DNA of 64,000 bases from Streptacidiphilus anmyonensis (GCF_000787855.1 NZ_BBPQ01000009.1:108166-172165); one strand, 5' to 3'. Shown: positions 10,320 to 19,437, counted from the stretch's first letter. Program-made: numbers and translations. Notes: generated from the letters alone by a model not told the origin.

Positions 10320-10351
10320 TGCTTACACGTGTCACATGACTCGTGTAAGCA
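10320..10351. promoter_or_regulatory. LacI-family operator candidate
   Basis: TGCTTACACG (10320-10329) and CGTGTAAGCA (10342-10351) form a perfect 10-bp inverted repeat with a 12-base spacer. The inner GTCACATGAC is itself nearly symmetric. It lies between the MFS start (10208) and the LacI start (10422), the expected place for a repressor controlling both directions. Confidence 0.7.
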
Positions 10352-10421
10352 CATGTCTAGCATTGGTTTCGGTAAGAGACCAGCCCCTGGGCCCGACGAG
10401 TCTGCAAAGATGTGGAACGCC

Positions 10422-11432
10422 ATGAGCGAAACGTCATCATCCGCGCCCACCAGCGCGGACGTCGCCCGCCTCGCGGGCGTCTCCCGGGCCACCGTCTCCT
10501 ACGTGCTGAACGACACCGCGGGCGGCCGGGTCAGCGAGAAGACCCGGCTGCGCGTGCGCGCCGCCGCCGACCAGCTGGGCTACGTCCCGCATGCCGCCGC
10601 GCGCTCGCTGCGCGCCGGCCACACCGGGCTGGTGCTGATGGCCGCGCCGGAGGTCACCCTCGGACGGCTCTTCAACGAGTTCTTCACCGATCTGCGCGCG
10701 GGCCTGCGCGACCACGGCTACACCGCCGTCCTCTACGGCACCCGCGCCGACCTCTCCGCCCGCGAGATCGCCCGCGCCTGGGCGGAGCTGCGGCCGACGG
10801 CCGTCATCACCGGCGTCACCGACGATCTGACGCCCGAGGGCGTGGAGATCCTCAAGCGCGCGGGCACCCGCGCGGTCCTCGCGCTCACCGAGCGCCCGGT
10901 CCCGGGCGCGCACTCGCTGATCCTCGACCAGGGCGGCGTCGGCGCGACGGCAGGCGAGCACCTGGTGGCGCGGGGCCACCGCGCCATCGGCGTCGTCATG
11001 CCGACGGACGCCACCCTGCGCCGCTTCAGCGAGCCCAGGCTCGCAGGGCTGCGGGAGGCAGCGGGCCCCGCGGGGGCCCGCGTCGAGCCGCTGGACCTGG
11101 ACTACACCGAGGAGTCGGCGGCGGCCCTGGCCGGGCGCTGGCCCTCACTCGGTCTGACGGCGCTGTTCTGCTACAACGACGAGTACGCGGCCCTGATCCA
11201 GGCGGCGTTCCAGGACGCGGGCATCACCGTCCCGGCGGACGCGGCCCTCGTCGGCGCGGACGACCTCATGCTGGCGCGCGTGCTGCGGCCCAGGCTGACG
11301 TCGGTCCACGTCTCGCTGCCCAAGGGGCTCGCGCTGGCGGACCTGATCGACCGCCTGATCCACGAGCCGGACACCCCGCCGGAGACCCACGCGCTGGGCA
11401 GCGCGCGGATCGCGGTGCGGGAGAGCAGCTGA
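10422..11432 (+). CDS. LacI family transcriptional regulator
   Basis: 336 residues, the family norm. The N-terminal helix-turn-helix reads TSADVARLAGVSRATVSYVL, followed by the hinge helix region HAAARSLRAG. The rest is a periplasmic-binding-protein-like sensor domain, with the family motif HLVARGHRAIGVV in the middle. It probably represses the divergent MFS-hydrolase-GH3 genes until a sugar-derived inducer binds. The start is uncertain. ATG 10422 is used because the HTH begins right after it. ATG 10410 is in frame and equally possible. Neither has a strong ribosome site. GTG 10329 would put the start inside the palindrome and is less likely. Confidence 0.92.
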   Translation: MSETSSSAPTSADVARLAGVSRATVSYVLNDTAGGRVSEKTRLRVRAAADQLGYVPHAAARSLRAGHTGLVLMAAPEVTLGRLFNEFFTDLRAGLRDHGYTAVLYGTRADLSAREIARAWAELRPTAVITGVTDDLTPEGVEILKRAGTRAVLALTERPVPGAHSLILDQGGVGATAGEHLVARGHRAIGVVMPTDATLRRFSEPRLAGLREAAGPAGARVEPLDLDYTEESAAALAGRWPSLGLTALFCYNDEYAALIQAAFQDAGITVPADAALVGADDLMLARVLRPRLTSVHVSLPKGLALADLIDRLIHEPDTPPETHALGSARIAVRESS

Positions 11433-11445
11433 GCCCGGAGGGCCG

Positions 11446-12372
11446 TCAGAAGCCCAGCTTGCGCAGCTGCTTCGGGTCGCGCTGCCAGTCCTTGGCCACC
11501 TTCACGTGCAGGTCCAGGAAGACCGGCGTGCCGAGCAGCGCCTCGATCTGCGTGCGCGCGGCGGTGCCGACCGCCTTGAGGCGGGCGCCGCGGGTGCCGA
11601 TGACGATGGCCTTCTGGCTCTGGCGCTCGATGTAGACGTTCGCGTGGATGTCCAGGAGGGGACGGTCCGCGGGGCGGCCCTCGCGGGGGATCATCTCCTC
11701 GACCACGACCGCGAGGGAGTGCGGCAGCTCGTCGCGGACGCCCTCGAGCGCGGCCTCGCGGATCAGCTCCGCGACCATGACCTGCTCGGGCTCGTCGGTC
11801 AGGTCCCCGTGCGGGTAGAGGGTGGGGCCCTCCGGCAGCAGCGGGACGAGGAGGTCCACCAGCAGCTCGACCTGGTGACCGTCCTTCGCCGAGACCGGAA
11901 CGATCTCCGCCCACTCGATGCCGAGCTCGGCGCCCATCCTGGCGACGTCGAGCAGCTGCTCGGCGAGGCGCTTGGAGTCGACCAGGTCCGTCTTGGTGAC
12001 GATGGCGACCTTGGGGGTGCGCTTGATCCCGGCGATCTCCTTGGCGATGAACTTGTCGCCGGGGCCGATCTTCTGGTCGGCGGGGAGGCAGAAGCCGATG
12101 ACGTCGACCTCGGCCCAGGTGGCCCGCACGACGTCGTTGAGGCGCTCGCCGAGCAGCGTGCGGGGCTTGTGGAGGCCGGGCGTGTCGACGAGCACGAGCT
12201 GCGCGTCGGGGCGGTGCACGATGCCGCGCACGGTGTGCCGGGTGGTCTGCGGGCGGTCGGAGGTGATCGCAACCTTGGTGCCGACGAGCGCGTTGGTGAG
12301 CGTGGACTTGCCGGCGTTGGGCCGCCCGACGAAGCAGGCGAAACCCGATCGGTGCTGCTGGGTAGAACTCAT
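11446..12372 (-). CDS. era: GTPase Era
   Basis: 308 residues. Era binds 16S rRNA near its 3' end and helps 30S maturation. The GTPase motifs are complete: FVGRPNAGKST (G1), an effector TTRHT region, DTPG (G3), TKTD (G4) and SAK (G5). A C-terminal KH domain, starting near residue 200, carries the RNA-binding region around IVIGTRGARLKAVG. ATG 12372 has GGGGAGA about nine bases upstream. The reading frame stays open for 259 codons further upstream through the Uma2 gene, which reflects GC bias and is not part of era. It converges on the LacI gene with a 13-base gap. Confidence 0.96.
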   Translation of the reverse strand: MSSTQQHRSGFACFVGRPNAGKSTLTNALVGTKVAITSDRPQTTRHTVRGIVHRPDAQLVLVDTPGLHKPRTLLGERLNDVVRATWAEVDVIGFCLPADQKIGPGDKFIAKEIAGIKRTPKVAIVTKTDLVDSKRLAEQLLDVARMGAELGIEWAEIVPVSAKDGHQVELLVDLLVPLLPEGPTLYPHGDLTDEPEQVMVAELIREAALEGVRDELPHSLAVVVEEMIPREGRPADRPLLDIHANVYIERQSQKAIVIGTRGARLKAVGTAARTQIEALLGTPVFLDLHVKVAKDWQRDPKQLRKLGF

Positions 12373-12407
12373 ATGGCCATTCTCCCCTACGCGGGGAGGG
12401 CGCGACG

Positions 12408-13025
12408 TCAGCGGTGGAGCCGCCGGTCGGTGAGGTCGACCTCGATCGGGTAGGGCAGCTCGGTCTCCAGCTTGCCGCGGTGGATACCGGTCGGGGCGTA
12501 GGCGCCGATGGCGTCGTCGAGCTCGAAGGTGTGCACGACCGGATCGGCGCCCTCGCGCTCGACCCGCCAGAAGTAGCGGATTCCGGCGGCCGCGTACTTG
12601 CGCGGTTTCACCTCGCGGTCGCGCACGTCGGACTCGGGGGAGACGACCTCGACCGCCAGGTGCACGTCCTCGGGCTGGTAGCTGGTCAGCTCGTCGTCGA
12701 ACGCCTCCGCGGAGATGACCATCAGGTCGGGCTCCGGCCGATCCCGTTTGCCGAGCGTGACGGTCATCTCCCGGATGACGGTGAGATGGCCCGGGCAGGT
12801 GGCCATCAGGCGGAACTCCAGCAGCCGGATGACGCGCATGTGGAAACCGCGCTGCGGACACATGAAGACGAGGCTCCCGTCGAGCAACTCCGTGTGGCGG
12901 GGGAGGTCCGGGAGTTGGTCGAGGTGCTCCGCCGTCCAACCGCCCTCGGGCGGGAAGGGCCACGCGGTCTCCGCGCAGGCGGAGTCGTCCCCGCTCGCGG
13001 GCGGGTTCGTCGGCGCGACGGTCAT
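12408..13025 (-). CDS. Uma2 family (DUF820) putative endonuclease
   Basis: 205 residues with the PD-(D/E)XK-like Uma2 fold, common in many copies in Streptomyces and cyanobacteria. Visible family features are the PDLMVIS strand (catalytic Asp), LAVEVVSPESDVRD (Glu and the conserved SPES turn), and KPRKYAAAGIRYFWRV, which has the catalytic Lys and the following helix. It is thought to be a nuclease of unknown target. ATG 13025 has GGGAG five bases upstream. ATG 13037 is also possible. It lies just upstream of era on the same strand (35 bases), but function is unlikely to be linked. A second Uma2 gene is at 35130. Confidence 0.8.
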   Translation of the reverse strand: MTVAPTNPPASGDDSACAETAWPFPPEGGWTAEHLDQLPDLPRHTELLDGSLVFMCPQRGFHMRVIRLLEFRLMATCPGHLTVIREMTVTLGKRDRPEPDLMVISAEAFDDELTSYQPEDVHLAVEVVSPESDVRDREVKPRKYAAAGIRYFWRVEREGADPVVHTFELDDAIGAYAPTGIHRGKLETELPYPIEVDLTDRRLHR

Positions 13026-13114
13026 CGCTGCTCCCATGCCGCAGGTCCTCGTCGTGCCGTCCAGCGTACCCAGAGGGGTTCGGGGCTAACTCACCCGAAC
13101 GAGCGAGCGCAGGC

Positions 13115-13276
13115 TCACTTGCCGCGCTTGAACAGCGCTCCGACGCCACCGATCACGGTGAAAAGGGCGACGATGATCGAGGCGGCGAGCCAGCCCGGGT
13201 TGTTGTCCTGCTGCCAGTGCCCCATGCCCATCAGCACGAACAGCACGCCACAGATGAACGCGACGCCCTTCATCAC
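13115..13276 (-). CDS. Small two-helix membrane protein
   Basis: 53 residues from GTG 13276, which is preceded by GGGGGAG at good distance. A start nine codons earlier would add only a Gly-rich tail encoded by that ribosome site. Two hydrophobic helices (GVAFICGVLFVLMGMG and LAASIIVALFTVIGGVGALF) are joined by a polar turn, HWQQDNNPG, and end in a basic KRGK. The function is unknown. It resembles the many short conserved membrane proteins of Streptomyces. It sits between the deaminase-like gene and the Uma2 gene on the same strand. Confidence 0.7.
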   Translation of the reverse strand: MMKGVAFICGVLFVLMGMGHWQQDNNPGWLAASIIVALFTVIGGVGALFKRGK

Positions 13277-13316
13277 GTCTGCTCCCCCACCGCCGCCCGA
13301 CACCGCGCGAACACCG

Positions 13317-13346
13317 ACGCCCCGACCATAGTCGGCCTCGGGGCGT
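13317..13346 (-). terminator. Stem-loop downstream of the deaminase-like gene
   Basis: ACGCCCCGA (13317-13325) and TCGGGGCGT (13338-13346) form a perfect 9-bp stem with a 12-base loop. It lies between the deaminase-like stop (13400) and the small membrane gene. It is probably a terminator, although no T tract follows. Confidence 0.5.
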
Positions 13347-13381
13347 TGGCAAGAGAGAAAGGCTCGAGGAACGCCTCAGTT

Positions 13382-13414
13382 CTCAGTTCACGACGACCCT
13401 CAGTTCACGACGAC
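13382..13414. repeat. 16-bp direct repeat, period 17, over the deaminase-like stop
   Basis: CTCAGTTCACGACGAC occurs at 13382-13397 and 13399-13414. The second copy contains the last codons and the TGA of the deaminase-like gene on the minus strand. The first copy lies just past the stop. It is similar in period and placement to the duplication at 469-502. Confidence 0.88.
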
Positions 13415-13756
13415 GGTGTCCCGCACGACCGCGTCCGTGCCGGCCAGGTAGACCGGCGTAGCGGCGCCGCCGAGGTCGCGGGCGGCGGCAAGGTCGGGCT
13501 CGGCGAGGTGGTTGGCGTCGCTCACGACAGCGGCTGCCTCCAGGCTCTTCGCGCCGCTGGCCACGGCCATGGCGACGGCGGTCTGCAGGGCGCTGAGGTG
13601 CAGGGACGGGAGGGAGACGGTCGCCGCGACGTACGTACGCCCGGTCTCGTCGCGCACCGCGGCGCCCTCGGCGACGCCGTTGCGGGCGCGGGCCGACCGG
13701 GCCAGGGTGATGATCTTCTTGTCTTCGGCGTCAAGCTCGACGGACTGCTCGCTCAT
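13400..13756 (-). CDS. Cytidine-deaminase-fold protein lacking zinc ligands
   Basis: 118 residues. The overall pattern (LARSARARNGVAEGAAVRDETGRTYV, then LSALQTAVAMAVASGAKSLEAAAVV) follows the cytidine deaminase fold, including its second helix. The catalytic H/C-A-E triplet reads S55-A56-L57, and no Pro-Cys-x-x-Cys follows. A zinc-dependent deaminase reaction is therefore not expected. Similar proteins beside era are often annotated as cytidine deaminase in Streptomyces, so the loss is likely ancestral. It may bind nucleosides or act as a scaffold or regulator. ATG 13756 fits the fold start. era and Uma2 lie downstream on the same strand. Confidence 0.8.
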   Translation of the reverse strand: MSEQSVELDAEDKKIITLARSARARNGVAEGAAVRDETGRTYVAATVSLPSLHLSALQTAVAMAVASGAKSLEAAAVVSDANHLAEPDLAAARDLGGAATPVYLAGTDAVVRDTVVVN

Positions 13757-13880
13757 GCCACGAGGATAAGGTCTGTCGCCTCGTCATGATCGGTCGTGTT
13801 CAGCGTGTGGTCGCGACGGGTTCCGAGGCGGGACCCTGCCCCGGGAGGGAAAGGGGTCGGCCGGACCTCGGCGCAGGCGC

Positions 13881-13886
13881 TAGCTT
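13881..13886 (+). promoter_or_regulatory. Candidate -10 box for a leaderless transcript
   Basis: TAGCTT lies eight bases before the ATG at 13895, the spacing expected when transcription starts at the first codon. No Shine-Dalgarno sequence is present. A -35 match is not evident. Confidence 0.3.
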
Positions 13887-13894
13887 GGCCGCTC

Positions 13895-14764
13895 ATGACG
13901 GCTCTTCGTATCGGTGTGATGTACGACCGTTCCTGGGACCCGGCCGGGTTGCCCGCGTTCGCGCGGGAGGTGGAGGCGCTGGGGGTGGACGACCTGTGGG
14001 TGGTCGAAGATCTGGGCTGGAACGGCGGGATCTCGGCCGCGGCGGTCGCGCTGGGCGCGACCGAGCGGCTGCGGGTCGGCCTCGGGATCGCCCCCGCGCC
14101 GCTGCGCAGCCCCGCGCTGCTGGCGATGGAGATCGCGACACTGGCGCGGGTCTTCCCCGGCCGTCTGGTGGCCGGCGTCGGCCACGGCGTGCGGGAGTGG
14201 ATGCGGCAGGTCGGCGTCGCCCCTCGGTCGCCGCTGGCGCTGCTGGAGGAGACCCTGGGCGCGGTGCGCGGCCTGCTGCGCGGCGAGCGGGTCACCGTCG
14301 ACGGGCGGGAACTGCGCATCGACGGTGTGGAGTTGGTCCACCCGCCCGCGAAGGACGCGGTGCCGCAGGTGATCGCGGGTGTCGTCTCGCCCAGGTCGCT
14401 GGAGCTGGCGGGCCGCGCCGCCCAGGGGACGCTCGTGGCCGAGGGCCACGGCCCGCAGGACCTCCACACCGCCCGCGCGGCGGCGCAGCGGGGCGGCGCG
14501 GGCGCGGACCACACGCTGACGGTGTTCACGTTCCTGGGTGTCGGAGACGCCGCGGCGCCCGCCCTGCGGGAGGCTGTCGCCGGGCACGCGGAGTGGCTCG
14601 GTCGCGACACCTCGGAGACGTTCGCGGCCGGCGGCACGGCGCAGGAGGCGGCGGACGCGCTCCGCGCGCTGGGGGCCGCGGGCGCGCAGACGGTCGTGGC
14701 CCGCGTCTGCGGCCCCGAACCGCTGGGCCAGCTCCGCGAGGTCCTGACAGCGCTCCGCGGCTGA
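13895..14764 (+). CDS. Luciferase-like monooxygenase (LLM class, probably F420-dependent)
   Basis: 289 residues forming a single TIM barrel of the bacterial luciferase-like superfamily. LRIGVMYDRSW opens the first strand. DDLWVVEDLGW, LRVGLGIAP, and PGRLVAGVGHGVREWM are family landmarks. In actinomycetes most proteins of this group use coenzyme F420 and reduce or oxidise small molecules. The substrate cannot be told from sequence. The ATG at 13895 is chosen because the barrel starts immediately. The frame is open 33 codons further upstream without similarity. It is divergent from the deaminase-like gene and followed by a 770-bp gene-free repeat region. Confidence 0.85.
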   Translation: MTALRIGVMYDRSWDPAGLPAFAREVEALGVDDLWVVEDLGWNGGISAAAVALGATERLRVGLGIAPAPLRSPALLAMEIATLARVFPGRLVAGVGHGVREWMRQVGVAPRSPLALLEETLGAVRGLLRGERVTVDGRELRIDGVELVHPPAKDAVPQVIAGVVSPRSLELAGRAAQGTLVAEGHGPQDLHTARAAAQRGGAGADHTLTVFTFLGVGDAAAPALREAVAGHAEWLGRDTSETFAAGGTAQEAADALRALGAAGAQTVVARVCGPEPLGQLREVLTALRG

Positions 14765-14825
14765 CCCCCGCGGGCGGACGGCTCCCCGATTCCAAGGGGA
14801 CTCGCCCCCGCCCCGGGTTCCTCTC

Positions 14826-15410
14826 GTGCCGGGGGTGGGACCCCCATGCGGCGGCGGGGACGACCGGGCAGGGCTGCGCGAGTCGCCGCCACACGACCAA
14901 GCCTGCGGCGGCGCGCTCGGATGCCGACCCCCAGGCGCGGACACGTCCCTTACGGCGGCCCGCACCCCTGCCCCAGGCACGTCCCGGTGCCGGGGACGGG
15001 GTCACCGCCTGCGAGCGGCGGGGACCACGGGACAGCGCTGAGCCAGTCGGGGCCACGCGACCAAGAGGCTGCGCTCCACGACCAGCCCCGGGCGCGGACA
15101 CGTCCCCCACGGCGCGACCCTCGCCCCGTCCCGGGCAGTCCTGTGCCGGAGGCCAGGGCCCGTGGCCGTGCGGGTGGGACCCTGCTTGCGGGCGGCCGGG
15201 GTCACCCGAGGGCCGGGCGCGTCGCGGCCGGGGCGAGCCGGAGTCGGCGGACCCGCTGACGGCCTCCCCGCACGGCGGCGGAGCCCCGCACCTCCCTACC
15301 GGAGGCCGGAGGCCCGAGGGCATCTCCCTGCGGGCCGCCTCGCCCCGCCTGCGGGCGGCGGGACCGTCGGGCGGGGCTGGGCGAGTCGCGGCCACACGAT
15401 CAGGTCCGCG
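14826..15410. repeat. Degenerate ~160-bp tandem repeat block in a gene-free stretch
   Basis: The stretch from 14765 to 15531 has no convincing gene. Inside it, units beginning GTGCCGGGG start near 14826, 14987 and 15143 (periods 161 and 156). Each holds recognisable sub-motifs: GCGGCGGGGAC, then AGTCG..GCCAC.CGA.CA (near 14881, 15045 and 15381), and GGCGCGGACACGTCCC (near 14937 and 15091). Many frames stay open across it only because of base composition. Its origin is unclear. It could be decayed copies of an intergenic element or remnants of coding repeats. Confidence 0.7.
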
Positions 15411-15531
15411 CCGCCGATCCGCGGCTGCGCAGTGCGCGCGGGCGACTCGGCGTCCCGGACGGGGGCCGCGGGTCGTGCCCGCCCGCGCCGCGGGCCAGCG
15501 CGCTCCCCGCCCCCGACCGCGGCGCGGGGGC

Positions 15532-16731
15532 TCAGGCGCGGGCGAGGCGGCCCATCGCCAGTGCGGCGAGCAGCGCCGCGCCGTCTGCCAGGACGGAGTC
15601 GTCGAAGAACGCCTCCGGGCTGTGGTTGTACGGGGCCGTCGCGGGGTCGCGGTCGGGCGGGCACGCGCCGAGGAAGAAGTAGGCCGAGGGGACGCGCTCG
15701 CAGACGTAGGAGAAGTCCTCCGCGCCCGCGAGGGGCTGGGGCATGGGGCGGAAGCGCTCCTCGCCGAGGAGTTCGCGGACCGTGCGGGCCGCGAACGCGG
15801 CCTCCGTCTCGTCGTTGCGGGTCACCGGGTAGAGGCGCTCGTAGCGGGCCTCGACCTCCAGGCCGTGGGCGGCCGCCACGCCCCGCACGATCCGCAGGGT
15901 CTCCTCCTCGGCGCGGTCGCGGGCCTCCGCCGAGAAGGTGCGGATGGTGGCCTCGAAGGCGGCGTCGTCGGGGATGACGTTGTTGATCGTTCCGCCGTGG
16001 ATGTGACCCACCGTCACCACGACGGGGTCGAAAGCGTCGAAGCGCCGGGTGACCATCGTCTGCAAGGCGATGACCGCCTCGCACAGCGCCGGGACGGGAT
16101 CGAGGGCGGCGTGCGGGGCGGAGCCGTGGCCGCCGCGGCCGCGCATGGTGACGTGGAGGGTGTCGGCCGCGGCCATCGCCGCGCCGGGGCGGCCGGAGAC
16201 GACGCCGCCCGGGAGCAGGCCGCTGGTGACGTGGATGCCGTAGGCGGCGACGACCTCGGTACCGGCCGCCTCCAGCAGGCCCTCGTCGATCATGATCTTC
16301 GCGCCGCCGCAGCCCTCCTCGCCCGGCTGGAACATGAAGACGACCGAACCCGCCAGCTCCTCCCGACGCTCCACCAGCAACCGAGCCGCACCCACCAACC
16401 CCGCCACATGCAGATCATGCCCACAGGCGTGCATCGCCCCCGCCACCCGCGACGCGAACGCCAACCCCGACGTCTCCTGCACCGGCAACGCGTCCATATC
16501 ACCGCGCAACAGCACCGCAGGACCCGGACGACCACCCCGCAGCACCGCCGTCACACTGCTCAGCTTCTCCCCCACCGAGACCTCAAGCCCCAGCCCCTCC
16601 AACGCCGCCAACACCTTCGCCTGCGTCAACGGCAGATCCAGGCCGATCTCCGGCTCCTCGTGCACCGACCGCCGCAAAGCCACCAACTCCGGCAGCAACA
16701 ACGCGGCGGACTCGGCGAGGGTGGGGGTCAT
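15532..16731 (-). CDS. M20 family amidohydrolase/peptidase
   Basis: 399 residues of the M20D/HipO type, which hydrolyse N-acyl amino acids or amino-acid conjugates with two metal ions. Ligand motifs are visible: LLRGDMDALPV, MHACGHDLH, FQPGEEGCGG and GAEDFSYV near the C-terminus. The lid domain lies between about residues 180 and 300 (GGHGSAPHAALDP). ATG 16731 is preceded by GGAGGAGA. No signal peptide is present, so it is cytoplasmic. Codon choice changes inside the gene. About codons 11-128 use many TTG, GGT, CGT and GAT codons, while the rest strongly prefer C-ending codons. This suggests a recombined segment. No operon partner is evident. Confidence 0.92.
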   Translation of the reverse strand: MTPTLAESAALLLPELVALRRSVHEEPEIGLDLPLTQAKVLAALEGLGLEVSVGEKLSSVTAVLRGGRPGPAVLLRGDMDALPVQETSGLAFASRVAGAMHACGHDLHVAGLVGAARLLVERREELAGSVVFMFQPGEEGCGGAKIMIDEGLLEAAGTEVVAAYGIHVTSGLLPGGVVSGRPGAAMAAADTLHVTMRGRGGHGSAPHAALDPVPALCEAVIALQTMVTRRFDAFDPVVVTVGHIHGGTINNVIPDDAAFEATIRTFSAEARDRAEEETLRIVRGVAAAHGLEVEARYERLYPVTRNDETEAAFAARTVRELLGEERFRPMPQPLAGAEDFSYVCERVPSAYFFLGACPPDRDPATAPYNHSPEAFFDDSVLADGAALLAALAMGRLARA

Positions 16732-16803
16732 CGGCGTCTCCTCCGGTGGGACGTTCAGGGCGCGCCCATGGTCGTCCCGTCCGGCCCGAGGCCCGACGGC
16801 CTG

Positions 16804-16874
16804 CACGGATCAGCCGCAGCGCGCGGTCTCGCGCACGGATCAGCCGACACGGATCAGCCGGCACGGATCAGCCG
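16804..16874. repeat. Four copies of a 13-bp repeat
   Basis: CACGGATCAGCCG occurs at 16804-16816, 16834-16846, 16848-16860 and 16862-16874 (periods 30, 14 and 14). The last copy contains the stop codon of the XRE-type regulator. They lie in the gap between that gene's end and the M20 start. Spacing is too short and uneven for CRISPR. Confidence 0.9.
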
Positions 16875-17746
16875 GCGACGGGGCGGAGGGTGGAGCGGCG
16901 GCCCTCCGGGGAGGCGAGCCACTCCAGCTTGCTCAGGGTGTCCGTCCCGGGGACGGCGTTGTGGAGGACGACGGTGAGGTCGGGCCGGTCCGGGATGCGC
17001 AGTTGCGTGCTCTCGAAGCGCAGCTCGCCGAGGAGGGGGTGCTCGACCTGCTTCGAGCGGGTGCCGGGCGGTCTGACGTCGCCGCGCGCCCACAGCTCGG
17101 CGAAGAGCTCGTCCGCCGCGCTCAGCTCGTCCACGATCGCCGCGAAGCCCTCGTCGCCGGGGAACTCCGCGGCGGCGGCCCGGTACTCGGCCACGACCAG
17201 GGCCGCGTCCTTCTCCCAGCCGCCGTTGCGGCCACGGTAGATGGGGTTGCCGAAGAAGGAGAAGAGGCAGTTGAGGCAGCGCTCGTCGAAGTCGAAGACC
17301 GCCGTGGCCGTGGCGTTGTAGGCGACGTTGTTCCAGTAGCGGTCGATGACGTTGGCGGGGAGCGGCAGCCAGGAGTCGATGAGCCGCTGGATCGAGTCGC
17401 TGACCGGGGCCTGCTCCTGCGGGACCGCGAGGAGCGGCGGGTTGAGTCCGGCCAGCACGTAGAGGTGGCGGCGCTCGGGCTCGTCCAGCTTCAGCACCCG
17501 GGCGACGGAGTCCAGTACCTGGCCGGAGACGGTGATGTCCCGCCCCTGCTCCAGCCACTGGTACCAGCTGACGCCCACTCCCGCGAGCACGGCCACCTCC
17601 TCCCGACGCAGTCCCGGCGTCCGCCGCCGCGCCCCGCCGTCCGGCAGCCCCGCCTCGGCCGGGCTGACCCGGGCGCGCCGACCCATCAGGAACTCCCGCA
17701 GGTCGGCGCGGCGCCGGACCTCGGCGGTGTTGGTGCGAACGTCCAC
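16868..17746 (-). CDS. XRE-family regulator with MmyB-like sensor domain
   Basis: 292 residues. The N-terminal helix-turn-helix spans about 5-75 and has the strongly conserved TPGLRREEVAVLAGVGVSWY block. The remainder is the MmyB-like ligand-binding (PAS-like) domain, with NVIDRYWNNVAYNATA and LRFESTQLRIPDRPDL. These regulators are abundant in Streptomyces and often control a neighbouring oxidoreductase or SDR gene, with fatty-acid-like ligands proposed. GTG 17746 has a purine-rich GGGGGG shortly upstream. A start 13 codons earlier is less likely. The TetR gene is divergent, with 141 bases between starts. The target is unknown. Confidence 0.88.
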   Translation of the reverse strand: MDVRTNTAEVRRRADLREFLMGRRARVSPAEAGLPDGGARRRTPGLRREEVAVLAGVGVSWYQWLEQGRDITVSGQVLDSVARVLKLDEPERRHLYVLAGLNPPLLAVPQEQAPVSDSIQRLIDSWLPLPANVIDRYWNNVAYNATATAVFDFDERCLNCLFSFFGNPIYRGRNGGWEKDAALVVAEYRAAAAEFPGDEGFAAIVDELSAADELFAELWARGDVRPPGTRSKQVEHPLLGELRFESTQLRIPDRPDLTVVLHNAVPGTDTLSKLEWLASPEGRRSTLRPVAG

Positions 17747-17862
17747 AGTCCCCCCTGGCTGATGGTGTGCCTCCAGGTTAGCCAAGCGCCGTCGGCGGTC
17801 CTCTGAATTCCTGGCCTGGCGCCGACGGGCTGCCGCCCTCCGCTGCGCTTATGTCGCCTTAA

Positions 17863-17877
17863 TAATGCGCAGCATTA
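17863..17877. promoter_or_regulatory. TetR operator candidate
   Basis: TAATGC-GCA-GCATTA is a perfect palindrome with 6-bp arms, 11 bases before the TetR start and overlapping AT-rich bases that could form the -10 region. It is probably the autoregulatory site of the downstream TetR gene. Confidence 0.6.
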
Positions 17878-17887
17878 GAGTGGGGGC

Positions 17888-19362
<1,475 letters not shown>

Positions 19363-19402
19363 ACGTCCGCAGCCTGCCTGGTGGTGGCACCAACAGGATA
19401 AG

Positions 19403-19420
19403 CGCCCTCTCTCCAGGGCG
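19403..19420 (+). terminator. Weak hairpin after the SDR gene
   Basis: CGCCCT and AGGGCG form a 6-bp stem with a 6-base loop, between the SDR stop and the MFS start. It is short and without a T tract, so it may be a weak terminator or chance. Confidence 0.3.
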
Positions 19421-19437
19421 TGTTGATCCGCAGAACC

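Noticed and set aside
5566..11432. A secondary metabolite cluster
   Set aside because: The genes are a sugar-type transporter, hydrolases and a LacI regulator, with no biosynthetic core enzyme.
12373..13149. A long N-terminal extension of Era that keeps the frame open through the Uma2 gene
   Set aside because: No Era homolog has it, it overlaps a well-supported gene, and the ATG at 12372 has a ribosome site. The open frame reflects GC-rich third positions.
13115..13303. Start of the small membrane protein at the Gly-rich MSGGGGG codons
   Set aside because: Those codons are the ribosome site of the more likely GTG 13276 start.
16804..16874. A CRISPR-like array from the 13-bp repeats
   Set aside because: Repeats are too short, spacers are 1-17 bases, and no cas genes are present.
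13786..16977. A 1063-codon plus-strand frame across the repeat block
   Set aside because: It overlaps the luciferase-like and M20 genes in wrong frames. The block has no coding motif.
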